A DNA stretch of 64,000 bases from the NCBI GenBank assembly GCA_046329585.1, contig JAXLUI010000001.1:3286001-3350000 (forward strand). The letters run 5' to 3'. The notes under the pieces were generated by a model. It was not told where the DNA came from, did not search any database, and saw only the letters and a list, made by a program, of their open reading frames with translations. Both the position numbers and the translations under genes were made by a program. Shown here one piece after another: positions 36,042 to 44,347 of this stretch (its first letter is position 1; each line of letters begins with the position of its first letter). This DNA is from DLKC01 sp002478885 (GTDB taxonomy: Bacteria > Bacteroidota > Bacteroidia > Chitinophagales > Chitinophagaceae).

Positions 36042-37072
36042 GAAAGTTTTTAAAACAAATAATTATCATTAGCACACTGTTTCTCCTGGCTAATGCTTCA
36101 ATAGCACAGTCGCAGGACGTAAATGCTTTGCATGAAACTGCCCGCAGTTTTATGCGCCAGGGCGATTTTGAAAATGCACAACTCGTGCTAGACAAAGCAT
36201 TGACTATTGCCCCTGATAATCTCGACCTGCTAAAAGACCAGGCCTTTGTCGATTATTTAAAACGCGATTTCTCAGGTTCCATCGAAGTGGGAAAAAAGAT
36301 AACCGCCAGGCCCGATGCTGATGTGCAAAGCTTTCAGATACTTGGGCTAGCTTATAAAGCTATAGCTATGGACAAGGAAAGGGACAAGATGTATAAAGAT
36401 GCACTGAAAAAGTTTCCGTCAAGCGGCGTTCTGTACAGCGAATATGGCGAGCTGCTTTCTTCTGCCGGCAATGCGGCGGCTGCAATAAAAGAATGGGAGA
36501 AAGGTATTGAAACCGATGCCAACTACAGTGGTAATTATTATTATGCGTCCAAATACTACGCAGTAAAAGGCAACGCCATTTGGGGTTTGCTGTACGGCGA
36601 AATATTTATTAATATCGAGAGCCTCAGCAAGCGCACGGAAGAGATTAAAACCTTGATCTATACTGGCTATCAAAAACTTTTTACTGATCTCTCCGCTCTT
36701 GACGCGGCAAGAAAAACCGGAACTCCGTTTGAAAAGAATGTCGCCGATAATTTTCAAAAGCTTTCTTCTATAATGTACCAGGGCGTAACGCCCGAATCGC
36801 TCACCGCTTTTCGTGCACGCTTTGTTCTCAATTGGTACAACAGCGAAGGGAAAAAATACCCCTTTCGCTTATTTGAACATTACCGGCAGTTGTTGCAGGA
36901 CGGTTATTTCGAGTCTTACAATCAATGGCTCTGTGGCCCCATCATCGATTCCAAAAAATACAGTATCTGGGTGCAGAACCACAGCGACGATGTAAAATCT
37001 TTCCAGCAGTTTCAACGCAACGTATTATTCAAAATTCCCGGCGGGCAATATTATCCGCATACTGTCAATTAG
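36032..37072 (+). CDS. Exported tetratricopeptide-repeat protein
   Basis: This 346-residue protein has a signal peptide (MRIRKFLKQIIIISTLFLLANASIA, cut near IAQSQ) and TPR-like helices over residues 30-190, with NALHETARSFMRQGDFENAQLVLDKALTIAPDNL as the clearest repeat. The C-terminal half is rich in aromatic residues and has no repeats I recognise. TPR proteins are scaffolds, here probably periplasmic. The ATG at 36032 overlaps the DUF1015 stop by ten bases, implying translational coupling; an earlier in-frame start at 35987 would spoil the signal peptide. Confidence 0.85.
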   Translation: MRIRKFLKQIIIISTLFLLANASIAQSQDVNALHETARSFMRQGDFENAQLVLDKALTIAPDNLDLLKDQAFVDYLKRDFSGSIEVGKKITARPDADVQSFQILGLAYKAIAMDKERDKMYKDALKKFPSSGVLYSEYGELLSSAGNAAAAIKEWEKGIETDANYSGNYYYASKYYAVKGNAIWGLLYGEIFINIESLSKRTEEIKTLIYTGYQKLFTDLSALDAARKTGTPFEKNVADNFQKLSSIMYQGVTPESLTAFRARFVLNWYNSEGKKYPFRLFEHYRQLLQDGYFESYNQWLCGPIIDSKKYSIWVQNHSDDVKSFQQFQRNVLFKIPGGQYYPHTVN

Positions 37073-37240
37073 TTTTTGTTGCCCGGCAGCGGTGCATAGG
37101 TCATCATCGTTGCGTCGCACACTTGTACTGTCGTGTGGAGACTTAGCTATCAGCCAACAATAATGCCGCACATAGTTGCTGACGTACAAGAGTGCGACGC
37201 AAGTAAAGCTAAATGCCTGTTATTATGCCTGGCCAACCTA
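37073..37240. repeat. Interspersed repeat, head-to-head pair (copies 12a and 12b)
   Basis: The left core is TTGCGTCGCACACTTGTAC at 37110-37128, preceded by GTCATCATCG and TTGTTGCCCGGC. The right core is GTACAAGAGTGCGACGCAA at 37184-37202, followed by GTAAAGCTAAATGCC and GCCTGGCC. The spacer is 55 bases. It lies between convergent genes. Confidence 0.85.
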
Positions 37241-37274
37241 TACTACCGCGTAGAAGTGTTATGGCGCATTGAGA

Positions 37275-37310
37275 AGGAAAAAATAAAGAAGCGCTTTCCC
37301 AGCGCCTTTC
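37275..37310 (-). terminator. Likely terminator of the clan-CD-like gene
   Basis: GCGCTTTCCCAGCGC at 37291-37305 forms a short GC stem, followed on the minus strand by TTCTTTATTTTTT. It lies about 30 bases beyond the stop at 37337. Confidence 0.6.
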
Positions 37311-37336
37311 GATTGTACAGTATTCGTTATTTGTTT

Positions 37337-39532
37337 TTACTTGAGCGATACGGCAACGGATTCTCTTTTCTCCTGCATTTTCTTATACGCCATAATGAAG
37401 AGTGCGCCGAGGTTTTTATGCGGAGGAATATAATCGTCGAATAATTCGTTATTCCCAAGCTTCGCCGAAAGCACTTTCCATAGCTGTGGCCAGTTAAGAT
37501 CATTGCCCTGCCTTAGCGATTCCATAATAGTATAAATCATCGGGTGATTTACCAGCCCACTGCCGGTTTGCTTTGAAGCAACAATTTGTGCGGAAGGGCA
37601 TATCTTCAAAATTTTGTCAAGGCTTTGGTAAGCGCCGCAACTTCCTAGTAAAATAACTTCTGCAGATGAGGGTAACTGGTCGATGGTCGATGGCAACCAA
37701 TAACTATGTCCGCGATGTATCACTACCGTTGGTGCAAGATCCTTATCGTAGAGATAATCATCCAGGTCTGCCTGTGCTTTGGCATCAAGTCCTTTTGTTT
37801 CATCAAGTGGTCTGTTTGCGTAGATAACCACAGGAACGCCTTTTGTTGAAGCAACGCTCACCCATTCAGCAGACGGAGTTATTTTCCAGTTGGCGTTGCT
37901 GAAACTGTTTAGAAATCCGCCAAATACTGTCTGGCCATCCTTATCCCCATAAAAAAATTGCTGTACGATAATGCGACCGCTGGTATCTCTCAGGCTTCTG
38001 TTGGGCATAAGGTAAACCGGTGGTATTCCCAACATCTGCGAAACATCAATATTCTTCGATGAATCCATAGATAAAAATAAGGTATTGAGCACACTGTAAA
38101 TATCTGTTGCGCGCTGGTTATTTGTATGCTGTGCCTGCTGCAGGTTTACCTGAACCTGGTTTAAGATGAGGCGCTGTATTGTCTCGTCTTTAATACTCGC
38201 ATAAGAATTCGCAACATCAACCGCGTCTTCGAGACTTTCTGTCCGGTCAAGGCCATTTACAAACGCCTTCATCAACACTTGGGCATTTGACTGGTCCATA
38301 CGTTTGAGAAAATCATCCAGTGTGTTATAGTTCGCAGCCATCTTTATCCATTTCTTAAAGTGGTTAAACTTCACGCTCATTAGCAAAGAATCACTTTTGG
38401 GAGTTTTCATCCGCTGCCAGATGCGAGGGTATATTCCTTTCACATAACTTGAGGTATATATGGTTTCTTCGCCTACAACAGCCATATAATACAACTCCTC
38501 CGGTGAAAAAGGTTCCAATATTTTAAAGCGAACTTTTTCATCACTCACGTCATGCAAACCATTAATGGTGTTTATAAAGGGATCGATCGCTTTCTTCTGC
38601 AGCTTTGCATCTAATCCTTCCATTGCCATAGGTGTATCTTTCATGCGCTTACGGTCGGCGTAGTCGATGGCTGTCTGCACGAGCAGTTTGTAATACCGTA
38701 CATCGTCATCCATAACCTTATTCACGTCATCCATCGAAATCTTGCCATGATAAATATTATCAAGGAAAGGAAATAGCTGGCGACCCGTCTTCATTTGCGA
38801 CATCTTGCTTATCACCTGAACCAAAGCGTCAGGGTTCTGGCGAATCTTTGTTGCAAGCTGGTTACTTGCTGCAGCGTATGTGTATAAACTTTCCGGGTCA
38901 CGTCGTGCAATAACGGTTACCAGGCTGTCTGCAAAGGGAAGCTCGGGGTGCTGACTTAACACGTACAATGCTTTTTGTTTATACTTGTCACAGTACTTCA
39001 GCATAACAATATCTCTGCAGCGTTCGGCACCAATATTGGAGCCGTAAGCAACCGTATGCAACAATATATTTCCTATTTCATAAGAATAAGAGGCAATGTT
39101 GTTTTCAACGGATTCATTATCGCGCTCGGGGATAATGCATTGCTTATAAGCGGCCAACAACGGGGGTAATTCTGAATAATGCAGTGAATCATTTCTTGAA
39201 CCATTCAAATAGCCGAGCAATGCCTCATTAAGGCCGCGCAAAAATTTTATTTTGTTGTTATTATCCAGTTGGTTATCGGCTTCTATGAAATTTTTGATAT
39301 CGTTTACGCCGTTTACAAGGGCATCAGTAAGTTCTTTATTAAGAATTTCATTGGAAGTAGGTGTAAATAATGTATCATCCGTTTTGTCAGACTGCATTAT
39401 TTTATTTCGCGTCGCATCGATCGATTCATGAAAATAAAGACGGGAAAGTGGTATATTTCCAGTATTAGCCGGTTGCGCATGCAAACAAAAAGTATAAGTC
39501 AGCAGAAGAAACAGTAAGGTGTATTTTTTCAT
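37337..39532 (-). CDS. Secreted protein with C-terminal clan-CD-like His/Cys domain
   Basis: This 731-residue protein has a signal peptide (MKKYTLLFLLLTYTFCLHAQ) and about 500 residues of mainly helical sequence I do not recognise. Residues 560-690 resemble a caspase-like fold: strand VPVVIYANRPL, strand VVIHRGHSYWLP (His606/His609), strand EVILLGSCGAYQSL (Cys632), then IVASKQTGSGLVNHPMIYTIM. A His followed by a hydrophobic strand ending in Ser-Cys-Gly is the dyad layout of clan CD peptidases (caspases, gingipains, separase, CHAT). There is no T9SS sorting domain. Activity is inferred. The ATG at 39532 gives the signal peptide; an upstream start at 39622 is not credible. Confidence 0.75.
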   Translation of the reverse strand: MKKYTLLFLLLTYTFCLHAQPANTGNIPLSRLYFHESIDATRNKIMQSDKTDDTLFTPTSNEILNKELTDALVNGVNDIKNFIEADNQLDNNNKIKFLRGLNEALLGYLNGSRNDSLHYSELPPLLAAYKQCIIPERDNESVENNIASYSYEIGNILLHTVAYGSNIGAERCRDIVMLKYCDKYKQKALYVLSQHPELPFADSLVTVIARRDPESLYTYAAASNQLATKIRQNPDALVQVISKMSQMKTGRQLFPFLDNIYHGKISMDDVNKVMDDDVRYYKLLVQTAIDYADRKRMKDTPMAMEGLDAKLQKKAIDPFINTINGLHDVSDEKVRFKILEPFSPEELYYMAVVGEETIYTSSYVKGIYPRIWQRMKTPKSDSLLMSVKFNHFKKWIKMAANYNTLDDFLKRMDQSNAQVLMKAFVNGLDRTESLEDAVDVANSYASIKDETIQRLILNQVQVNLQQAQHTNNQRATDIYSVLNTLFLSMDSSKNIDVSQMLGIPPVYLMPNRSLRDTSGRIIVQQFFYGDKDGQTVFGGFLNSFSNANWKITPSAEWVSVASTKGVPVVIYANRPLDETKGLDAKAQADLDDYLYDKDLAPTVVIHRGHSYWLPSTIDQLPSSAEVILLGSCGAYQSLDKILKICPSAQIVASKQTGSGLVNHPMIYTIMESLRQGNDLNWPQLWKVLSAKLGNNELFDDYIPPHKNLGALFIMAYKKMQEKRESVAVSLK

Positions 39533-39662
39533 TGTTTGATTATAAGCTTCGCTTCTTTTTACACGAGCAAATTTAAGAAGATACCGGTGCTTAACAATAA
39601 GATAATACCCTAACCATGCCAATATGACTTTGTAAAATTATTTTTGTGTAAAGGAATTGTTA

Positions 39663-40340
39663 ATGGAACCAAAGGGAAAGAAAATACTTGTAGCTGATGA
39701 TGAAAAAGATATTCTTGAGATTATCAGTTATAACCTTGTAGCTGAAGGATACGAAGTAATTACAGCAAAAGATGGGAACGAAGCTTTAGACCTCGCTAAA
39801 AAAATTCATCCCGACCTGATTATTCTCGATATAATGATGCCTTATAAAACAGGTATTGAAGTCTGCCAGATTCTACGCGGGAATCAAGACTACAACAACA
39901 TCCTTATCATTATTCTCACCGCATTGAGTGATGAGTCTTCGCATATTAAAGGACTTGAGTCGGGCGCCGATGATTATGTTACCAAACCTATAAGCCCGAA
40001 AGTGCTCATCAGCAGGGTGAATGCACTTTTCAGAAGAATAGCGAAAGAAGAAGGCAAATCATTAAGCATCGGCAATCTTGTAATTGACCCTGTTAAATTT
40101 ATGGTTGCAGTAAATGGTCACGATGTCGTTCTCGCTAAAAAGGAATTTGAATTACTATATCTGCTTGCATCAAAACCGGGACGCGTTTTTTTGAGAAACG
40201 AAATACTTAACCAGGTGTGGGGCCAGGAAGTGATCGTTGGCGACCGCACCATTGACGTGCACATAAGAAAAATACGGCAAAAGCTCAATCTCGATTGCAT
40301 TACCACCGTAAAAGGGGTAGGCTATAAATTTAACTTGTAA
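39663..40340 (+). CDS. OmpR-family response regulator
   Basis: This 225-residue protein has an N-terminal receiver domain (ILVADDEKDILE with the acidic pair, phosphoacceptor Asp in LIILDIMMPYKTG near residue 54, Lys in DDYVTKPISP) and a C-terminal winged helix ending VGDRTIDVHIRKIRQKL and VKGVGYKFNL. The layout is PhoB/OmpR-like. The start at 39663 has AAAGGA eight bases upstream; TTG at 39657 is less likely. A TATTTTTG box at 39639-39646 may be its -7 element. The kinase gene follows after a 173-base gap holding a repeat copy. Confidence 0.94.
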   Translation: MEPKGKKILVADDEKDILEIISYNLVAEGYEVITAKDGNEALDLAKKIHPDLIILDIMMPYKTGIEVCQILRGNQDYNNILIIILTALSDESSHIKGLESGADDYVTKPISPKVLISRVNALFRRIAKEEGKSLSIGNLVIDPVKFMVAVNGHDVVLAKKEFELLYLLASKPGRVFLRNEILNQVWGQEVIVGDRTIDVHIRKIRQKLNLDCITTVKGVGYKFNL

Positions 40341-40360
40341 AGCAGATTAATGAAACTGCC

Positions 40361-40418
40361 GTACAAGTGTGCGACGCAACGATGCTGACTAATGATTCAA
40401 CAGCCCGGTACATAAAAA
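40361..40418 (-). repeat. Interspersed repeat, single unit (copy 13)
   Basis: The core GTACAAGTGTGCGACGCAA lies at 40361-40379, followed by CGATGCTGAC and AGCCCGGTACATAAAAA. It separates the response regulator from the histidine kinase. Confidence 0.83.
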
Positions 40419-40513
40419 TAAACGTGCAGTAAACAAGGCCATCAAAAATTTGGTTTTAAATAAATTAACTTGCCTTTATTCAGAGGCACAACTTTGCCAA
40501 GGCGACTAAACAC

Positions 40514-41563
40514 ATGTTCAGTACAAAAAACCTTTCTCCGGCGAAACTTTCTTTTTTTACAGCATTAATGTTGTCGGTGCCTGTTGGTATTGCCCTTTAC
40601 CTGATCACTAAAAATTACCTGGCGGGTACGCTTGCTTTTTTTGTGAACCTCGCCGGAAGTTATTTGTTGATACGCTCGGTACTCGAGTCTTTTATCTATC
40701 GGAAAATAAAACTCATTTATAAATTTATTTACCAGACCAAGGCGAGTAAAAAAGAAGAAATGTATTACCAGTACATTCTTCCGAAAAAGAGCATGGATGA
40801 GGTACGGGAAGACGTGGAGCAATGGGCCGAACAAAGAAAGGCTGAGATAGAGCGATTACAGAGTAATGAAAATTATCGTCGAGAATTTTTGCAAAACCTT
40901 TCCCACGAATTTAAAACACCTGTATTTGCCATACAAGGCTATATTGATACACTCCTGAACGGAGCATTGAACAATCCTGATGTAAACAGGAAATTTCTCG
41001 AAAGCGCATATCGAAATGTGGAACGCATGGCCAACCTGCTGAGCGATCTCGATGAAATCACAAAGCTGGAAAGCGGTGAGCAACCCATGTATAAGGAGAA
41101 TTTTATTATACAGGACCTCATTCGCGATGTGTTTGAAACTTTGATCATTAACGCGAATGCCCGCAGTATAAGGTGCAGCATAAAAAAAGGCTGTGAACAA
41201 CCCATTTATGTTTTTGCTGATCGTGAAAAAATTACACGAGTGCTCATCAACCTCGTCGAAAACGCGATCAAGTACGGCAAACAGGGCGGATCAATTATTG
41301 CAAGCGTTTATAAAACCGACGAAGATCATGTGCTCATAGAAATAAGCGACGATGGTATCGGTATCTCCAGCGAGCATCTGCCGCGCATTTTCGAGCGCTT
41401 TTACCGCACCGATCGTGGCCGCAGCCGTAATGTTGGCGGCACTGGCCTTGGCCTTGCCATTTGCAAGCATATTATTGAAGCACACAGTCAAACAATTCAT
41501 GTGCGCAGCACGATTGACGTGGGCACTACTATCGGCTTTACCCTCGAAAGACGCAAGGATTAG
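40514..41563 (+). CDS. Sensor histidine kinase (PhoR-like)
   Basis: This 349-residue kinase has two membrane helices in the first 60 residues with almost no periplasmic loop, a linker, a HisKA domain with FLQNLSHEFKTPVFAIQGY (phospho-His near residue 131), and an HATPase domain: NLVENAIKYGKQGG, EISDDGIGISSEH and GGTGLGLAICKHIIEAH. It is the probable partner of the regulator just upstream. The lack of a sensory loop suggests it senses the membrane or a partner protein. A CAACTTTG sequence upstream could be a -7 element, so independent transcription is possible. Confidence 0.94.
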   Translation: MFSTKNLSPAKLSFFTALMLSVPVGIALYLITKNYLAGTLAFFVNLAGSYLLIRSVLESFIYRKIKLIYKFIYQTKASKKEEMYYQYILPKKSMDEVREDVEQWAEQRKAEIERLQSNENYRREFLQNLSHEFKTPVFAIQGYIDTLLNGALNNPDVNRKFLESAYRNVERMANLLSDLDEITKLESGEQPMYKENFIIQDLIRDVFETLIINANARSIRCSIKKGCEQPIYVFADREKITRVLINLVENAIKYGKQGGSIIASVYKTDEDHVLIEISDDGIGISSEHLPRIFERFYRTDRGRSRNVGGTGLGLAICKHIIEAHSQTIHVRSTIDVGTTIGFTLERRKD

Positions 41564-41564
41564 T

Positions 41565-41621
41565 TTTACTGGCATCAGCAACATCAATAGTGGCATCGCC
41601 TGTTGCGTCGCACTCTTGTAC
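41565..41621 (+). repeat. Interspersed repeat, single unit (copy 14)
   Basis: TTTTACTGGCATCAGC leads to GGCATCGCCTG and the core TTGCGTCGCACTCTTGTAC at 41603-41621. The unit begins directly at the kinase stop codon. Confidence 0.83.
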
Positions 41622-41742
41622 TTTGGTAACATCAAGCGGTACGGAAAATACAACCTCACACGACTTTTTGTGGCAACAAAAATGTATAAGTGATTTTTGT
41701 TTGTAATCATCCTTAACTTCATCCCTTCCAAAAAAGACAAGG

Positions 41743-42261
41743 ATGAAACTAACTGTTGCCGCTGCAGACAAAAAAGATATTCCCGCATTGGTGAGCCTTG
41801 TTAACAGCGCCTTCCGTGGCGATTCATCAAAACAGGGCTGGACGCACGAAGCTGATCTTTTAAAAGGCGAGCAGCGAATTGATGAAGCTGTTATGAACGA
41901 TCAATTCAACGAGGGGCATGCTGTAACCTTGAAGTGCATTGCTGCAAATGGGGATATAAAAGGCTGTGTTTACCTTAAAAAGCAAGAAGATAAAGTGTAC
42001 CTGGGCATGTTAACAGTGGCCCCTGACGCTCAAGGTGAAGGCATCGGTAAAGTTCTACTAAAAGCTTCAGAAGATTGGGCAAAACAGGAAGGGTTTAATA
42101 TTGTGTGCATGACTGTAATCACCGTAAGAACTGAACTGATCGATTGGTATGTTCGCCATGGTTATAAAAGGACTGGCCGCACAAAACCCTTTCCCGTTGA
42201 TGAAAGATTTGGCGTTCCTACACAACCATTAAGGTTCGAAGTGCTTGAAAAGACATTCTGA
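41743..42261 (+). CDS. GNAT-family N-acetyltransferase
   Basis: This 172-residue protein has the GNAT acetyl-CoA site: VYLGMLTVAPDAQGEGIGKVLLKASEDWA, with the QGxGIG/A loop, followed by C-terminal IDWYVRHGYKRTGRTKPFP. The N-terminus KLTVAAADKKDIPALVSLVNSAF is typical. Substrate is unknown. It stands alone between the two-component genes and the DUF1080 gene. Confidence 0.88.
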   Translation: MKLTVAAADKKDIPALVSLVNSAFRGDSSKQGWTHEADLLKGEQRIDEAVMNDQFNEGHAVTLKCIAANGDIKGCVYLKKQEDKVYLGMLTVAPDAQGEGIGKVLLKASEDWAKQEGFNIVCMTVITVRTELIDWYVRHGYKRTGRTKPFPVDERFGVPTQPLRFEVLEKTF

Positions 42262-42265
42262 TGAG

Positions 42266-42297
42266 GTTGTCAACCACGAACGGGTTTTATAAATTTG
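42266..42297 (+). promoter_or_regulatory. Probable promoter of the DUF1080 gene
   Basis: GTTG at 42266-42269 and TAAATTTG at 42290-42297 are 20 bases apart, close to the Bacteroidota TTTG/TAnnTTTG layout, and end 21 bases before the ATG at 42319. Confidence 0.5.
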
Positions 42298-42318
42298 TCA
42301 TATTCTTAAATCGCCTGC

Positions 42319-43002
42319 ATGAAAAAGACGCTATGGCTGTTCCCCGCAATTTTTGTTTTTAATATTGCTATCGCACAGGATTTTTCAAAACATCCCAACA
42401 CGGGAAAAAAGGGCTGGGAGCCACTTTTTAAAAGTGATCTCTCTAACGCAACATTTGAAAAAGATGTATGGACATTTTCAGATGGTGTGTTTACTGCATC
42501 TAAAGATGAATGCCTTTGGAGCGAAAAAGCTTACGACGATTTTATGCTCGACCTCGAGTTTAAAAATGCCGATGGCACCAACAGCGGAGTTATTGTGCAT
42601 GCCACAGATTTAAAAGAATGGATTCCGCATTCAGTGGAAATCCAGATCGCCGACGACTATTCTGATAAGTGGAAGAATGTTAGCCCCACTTGGCAATGTG
42701 CCGCCGTGTTTGGCCATCAAGCTGTTACAAAAAGAACCGTAAAGCCGGCAGGCGAATGGAATCACATGACGATCACCTGCAAAGGTCAAAAAATATGGAT
42801 TGTATTGAACGGTGAATTGGTGAATGAATTTGATATGAGTCAATATACATCTGCCAAAACAAACCCTGATGGTACAGCCATTCCTGAGTGGTTGAGCAAC
42901 CCATTAAGCGAACTGCCTTTGCATGGAAATATAGGCTTCCAGGGAAAGCATGCTGGCGCACCTATTTATTTCAGGAACATTATGATCAGAGAACTGAAAT
43001 AA
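42319..43002 (+). CDS. Exported DUF1080-domain protein (3-keto-glycoside hydrolase-like fold)
   Basis: This 227-residue protein has a signal peptide (cut near IAIAQ) and one DUF1080 domain with a concanavalin-like fold: GWEPLFKSDLSNATF, DFMLDLEFKNADGTNSGVIVHA, VEIQIADDY, GEWNHMTITCKGQKIWIVLNGELVNEFD and GNIGFQGKHAGAPIYFRNIMIREL. Related proteins act on 3-keto-disaccharides or similar glycosides. No lipobox is visible. It has its own promoter-like element. The domain call is firm, the substrate open. Confidence 0.88.
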   Translation: MKKTLWLFPAIFVFNIAIAQDFSKHPNTGKKGWEPLFKSDLSNATFEKDVWTFSDGVFTASKDECLWSEKAYDDFMLDLEFKNADGTNSGVIVHATDLKEWIPHSVEIQIADDYSDKWKNVSPTWQCAAVFGHQAVTKRTVKPAGEWNHMTITCKGQKIWIVLNGELVNEFDMSQYTSAKTNPDGTAIPEWLSNPLSELPLHGNIGFQGKHAGAPIYFRNIMIRELK

Positions 43003-43055
43003 ATTTTTTCTGTACGAGAAGCATTGATCACGCTATATCTTTCAAACTAATCTGT

Positions 43056-43757
43056 ATGCAACACCTGCTTTTACTTCACGGGGCAATGGGTGCTAAAGAG
43101 CAATTTAAAAATATTGCGGCTGCTTTGAAGAATGAGTTTATAGTTCACACATTAAACTTTAGCGGTCACGGCGGTATACCAATTGCCTACGAGAATTTTT
43201 CAATTCCCTTTTTTGCGGCGGAAGTAATGAACTATCTCGACAACAACAACCTTGACAAGGTTTCGCTTTTCGGTTATAGTATGGGAGGCTACGTTGCAAT
43301 GTATGTGGCCTTGAATTACCAGGAAAGAATTTCATCGGTTATTACCCTCGCTGCTAAATTTCATTGGGATAAATCAACAGCAGAAAAAGAAATTAAAATG
43401 ATGGATGCCGAAACGATTGCTTCTAAGCTTCCAAACTTCGCAACACAACTGCAAGCAAGACATGCGCCGCTCGACTGGAAACTTCTATTAAGAAAATGTG
43501 CAGATATGCTGCACGATCTTGGCGAAGAAAATACGCTGAAATTGGAAGACTATGCAAACGTTAAAACCAAATCACTCTTGTTAATTGGCGACCGCGATAA
43601 AATGGTTACCATCGATGAAACGATTGCTGTTTACAAACAGTTGCCGGATGCAGCTATGGGTCTTTTGCCTTCAACACCTCATCCGGTCGAACAAGTGAAT
43701 GAGCAGGTGTTGCTGGTTATGATGAAACAGTTTTTACGGAGAAGTGAAGTGCAGTAA
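43056..43757 (+). CDS. Alpha/beta hydrolase
   Basis: This 233-residue protein has the alpha/beta hydrolase fold: LLLLHGAMGAKEQF for the oxyanion region, nucleophile elbow LFGYSMGGYVAMYVAL (GxSxG) near residue 80, LLIGDRDKMVTIDE with the likely acid, and STPHPVEQV with the likely His. There is no signal peptide. The ATG at 43056 starts at the expected first strand; longer in-frame starts reach back into the DUF1080 gene. It follows that gene with 53 bases between and may be co-transcribed. Confidence 0.85.
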   Translation: MQHLLLLHGAMGAKEQFKNIAAALKNEFIVHTLNFSGHGGIPIAYENFSIPFFAAEVMNYLDNNNLDKVSLFGYSMGGYVAMYVALNYQERISSVITLAAKFHWDKSTAEKEIKMMDAETIASKLPNFATQLQARHAPLDWKLLLRKCADMLHDLGEENTLKLEDYANVKTKSLLLIGDRDKMVTIDETIAVYKQLPDAAMGLLPSTPHPVEQVNEQVLLVMMKQFLRRSEVQ

Positions 43758-43832
43758 GCTGATAAGACATGGCTGTCATGTAGCCGCTTGTTTTTTTAGC
43801 GAAAAACGCTGTTTACGCATAACCAGCTTTTA

Positions 43833-44237
43833 TTACGGTTTTATTTCCTGGCACAATTCAATTAAAATGCCATTTGTTGTTTTTGGATGCAGAAAGCAAA
43901 CCAATTTATTGTCTGCTCCTTTTTTTGGTGTCTGGTTCAGCAACTGGAAACCTTCTTCAGCCATGCGCTTCATTTCTACTTCAATATCTTCGACTTCAAA
44001 TGCAATGTGGTGCATACCCTCGCCTTTTTTTTCTATAAACTTTGCGATCACTCCATCGGGAGTGAGGCTTTCCAGTAATTCGATCTTGGTGTCCCCTTTT
44101 TTAAAGAATGCTGTCTGCACATGCTCTGATTCTACCGTTTCTTTTTTATAACATGGAGATGCCAATAATTTTTCAAATAATGGTATGGAAAGGGAGAGGT
44201 CTTTTACGGCAATGCCAATATGTTCGGTTCTGATCAT
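43833..44237 (-). CDS. mce: Methylmalonyl-CoA epimerase
   Basis: This 134-residue vicinal-oxygen-chelate protein interconverts the R and S forms of methylmalonyl-CoA. Metal ligands expected in the family are visible: His in TEHIGIAVKDL, His in GMHHIAFEVEDIE and Glu in GILIELCQ. GDTKIELLES and FLHPKTTNGILIELCQ match epimerases rather than other VOC enzymes. It links odd-chain and branched-chain breakdown to succinyl-CoA. The mutase is not in the window. Confidence 0.9.
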   Translation of the reverse strand: MIRTEHIGIAVKDLSLSIPLFEKLLASPCYKKETVESEHVQTAFFKKGDTKIELLESLTPDGVIAKFIEKKGEGMHHIAFEVEDIEVEMKRMAEEGFQLLNQTPKKGADNKLVCFLHPKTTNGILIELCQEIKP

Positions 44238-44315
44238 GGTATCAAGGTTTTTCGATATGAGAAAATTGATTGTACGGGTTGAGCAACAACAAAGTTAAAC
44301 TAAAACCATTTCGTC

Positions 44316-44323
44316 TAAATTTG
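44316..44323 (+). promoter_or_regulatory. Candidate -7 promoter box of the cysteine desulfurase gene
   Basis: TAAATTTG fits TAnnTTTG and ends 24 bases before the ATG at 44348. There is no clear upstream TTTG box. It supports the start at 44348 rather than the earlier in-frame start at 44270. Confidence 0.4.
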
Positions 44324-44347
44324 CTTAAGCCAGTTATCAGTAAAATC

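Noticed and set aside
41291..41788. 165-codon minus-strand frame between the kinase and GNAT genes
   Set aside because: It covers a repeat unit and overlaps the ends of two well-supported genes on the other strand.
43758..43832. AGCGAAAAACGCT as a terminator between two convergent genes
   Set aside because: The stem is only four base pairs and the T-run lies on the wrong side for a confident call in either direction.
43744..44151. 135-codon plus-strand frame antisense to methylmalonyl-CoA epimerase
   Set aside because: The minus-strand epimerase has all metal ligands and correct length; the plus frame is a shadow.
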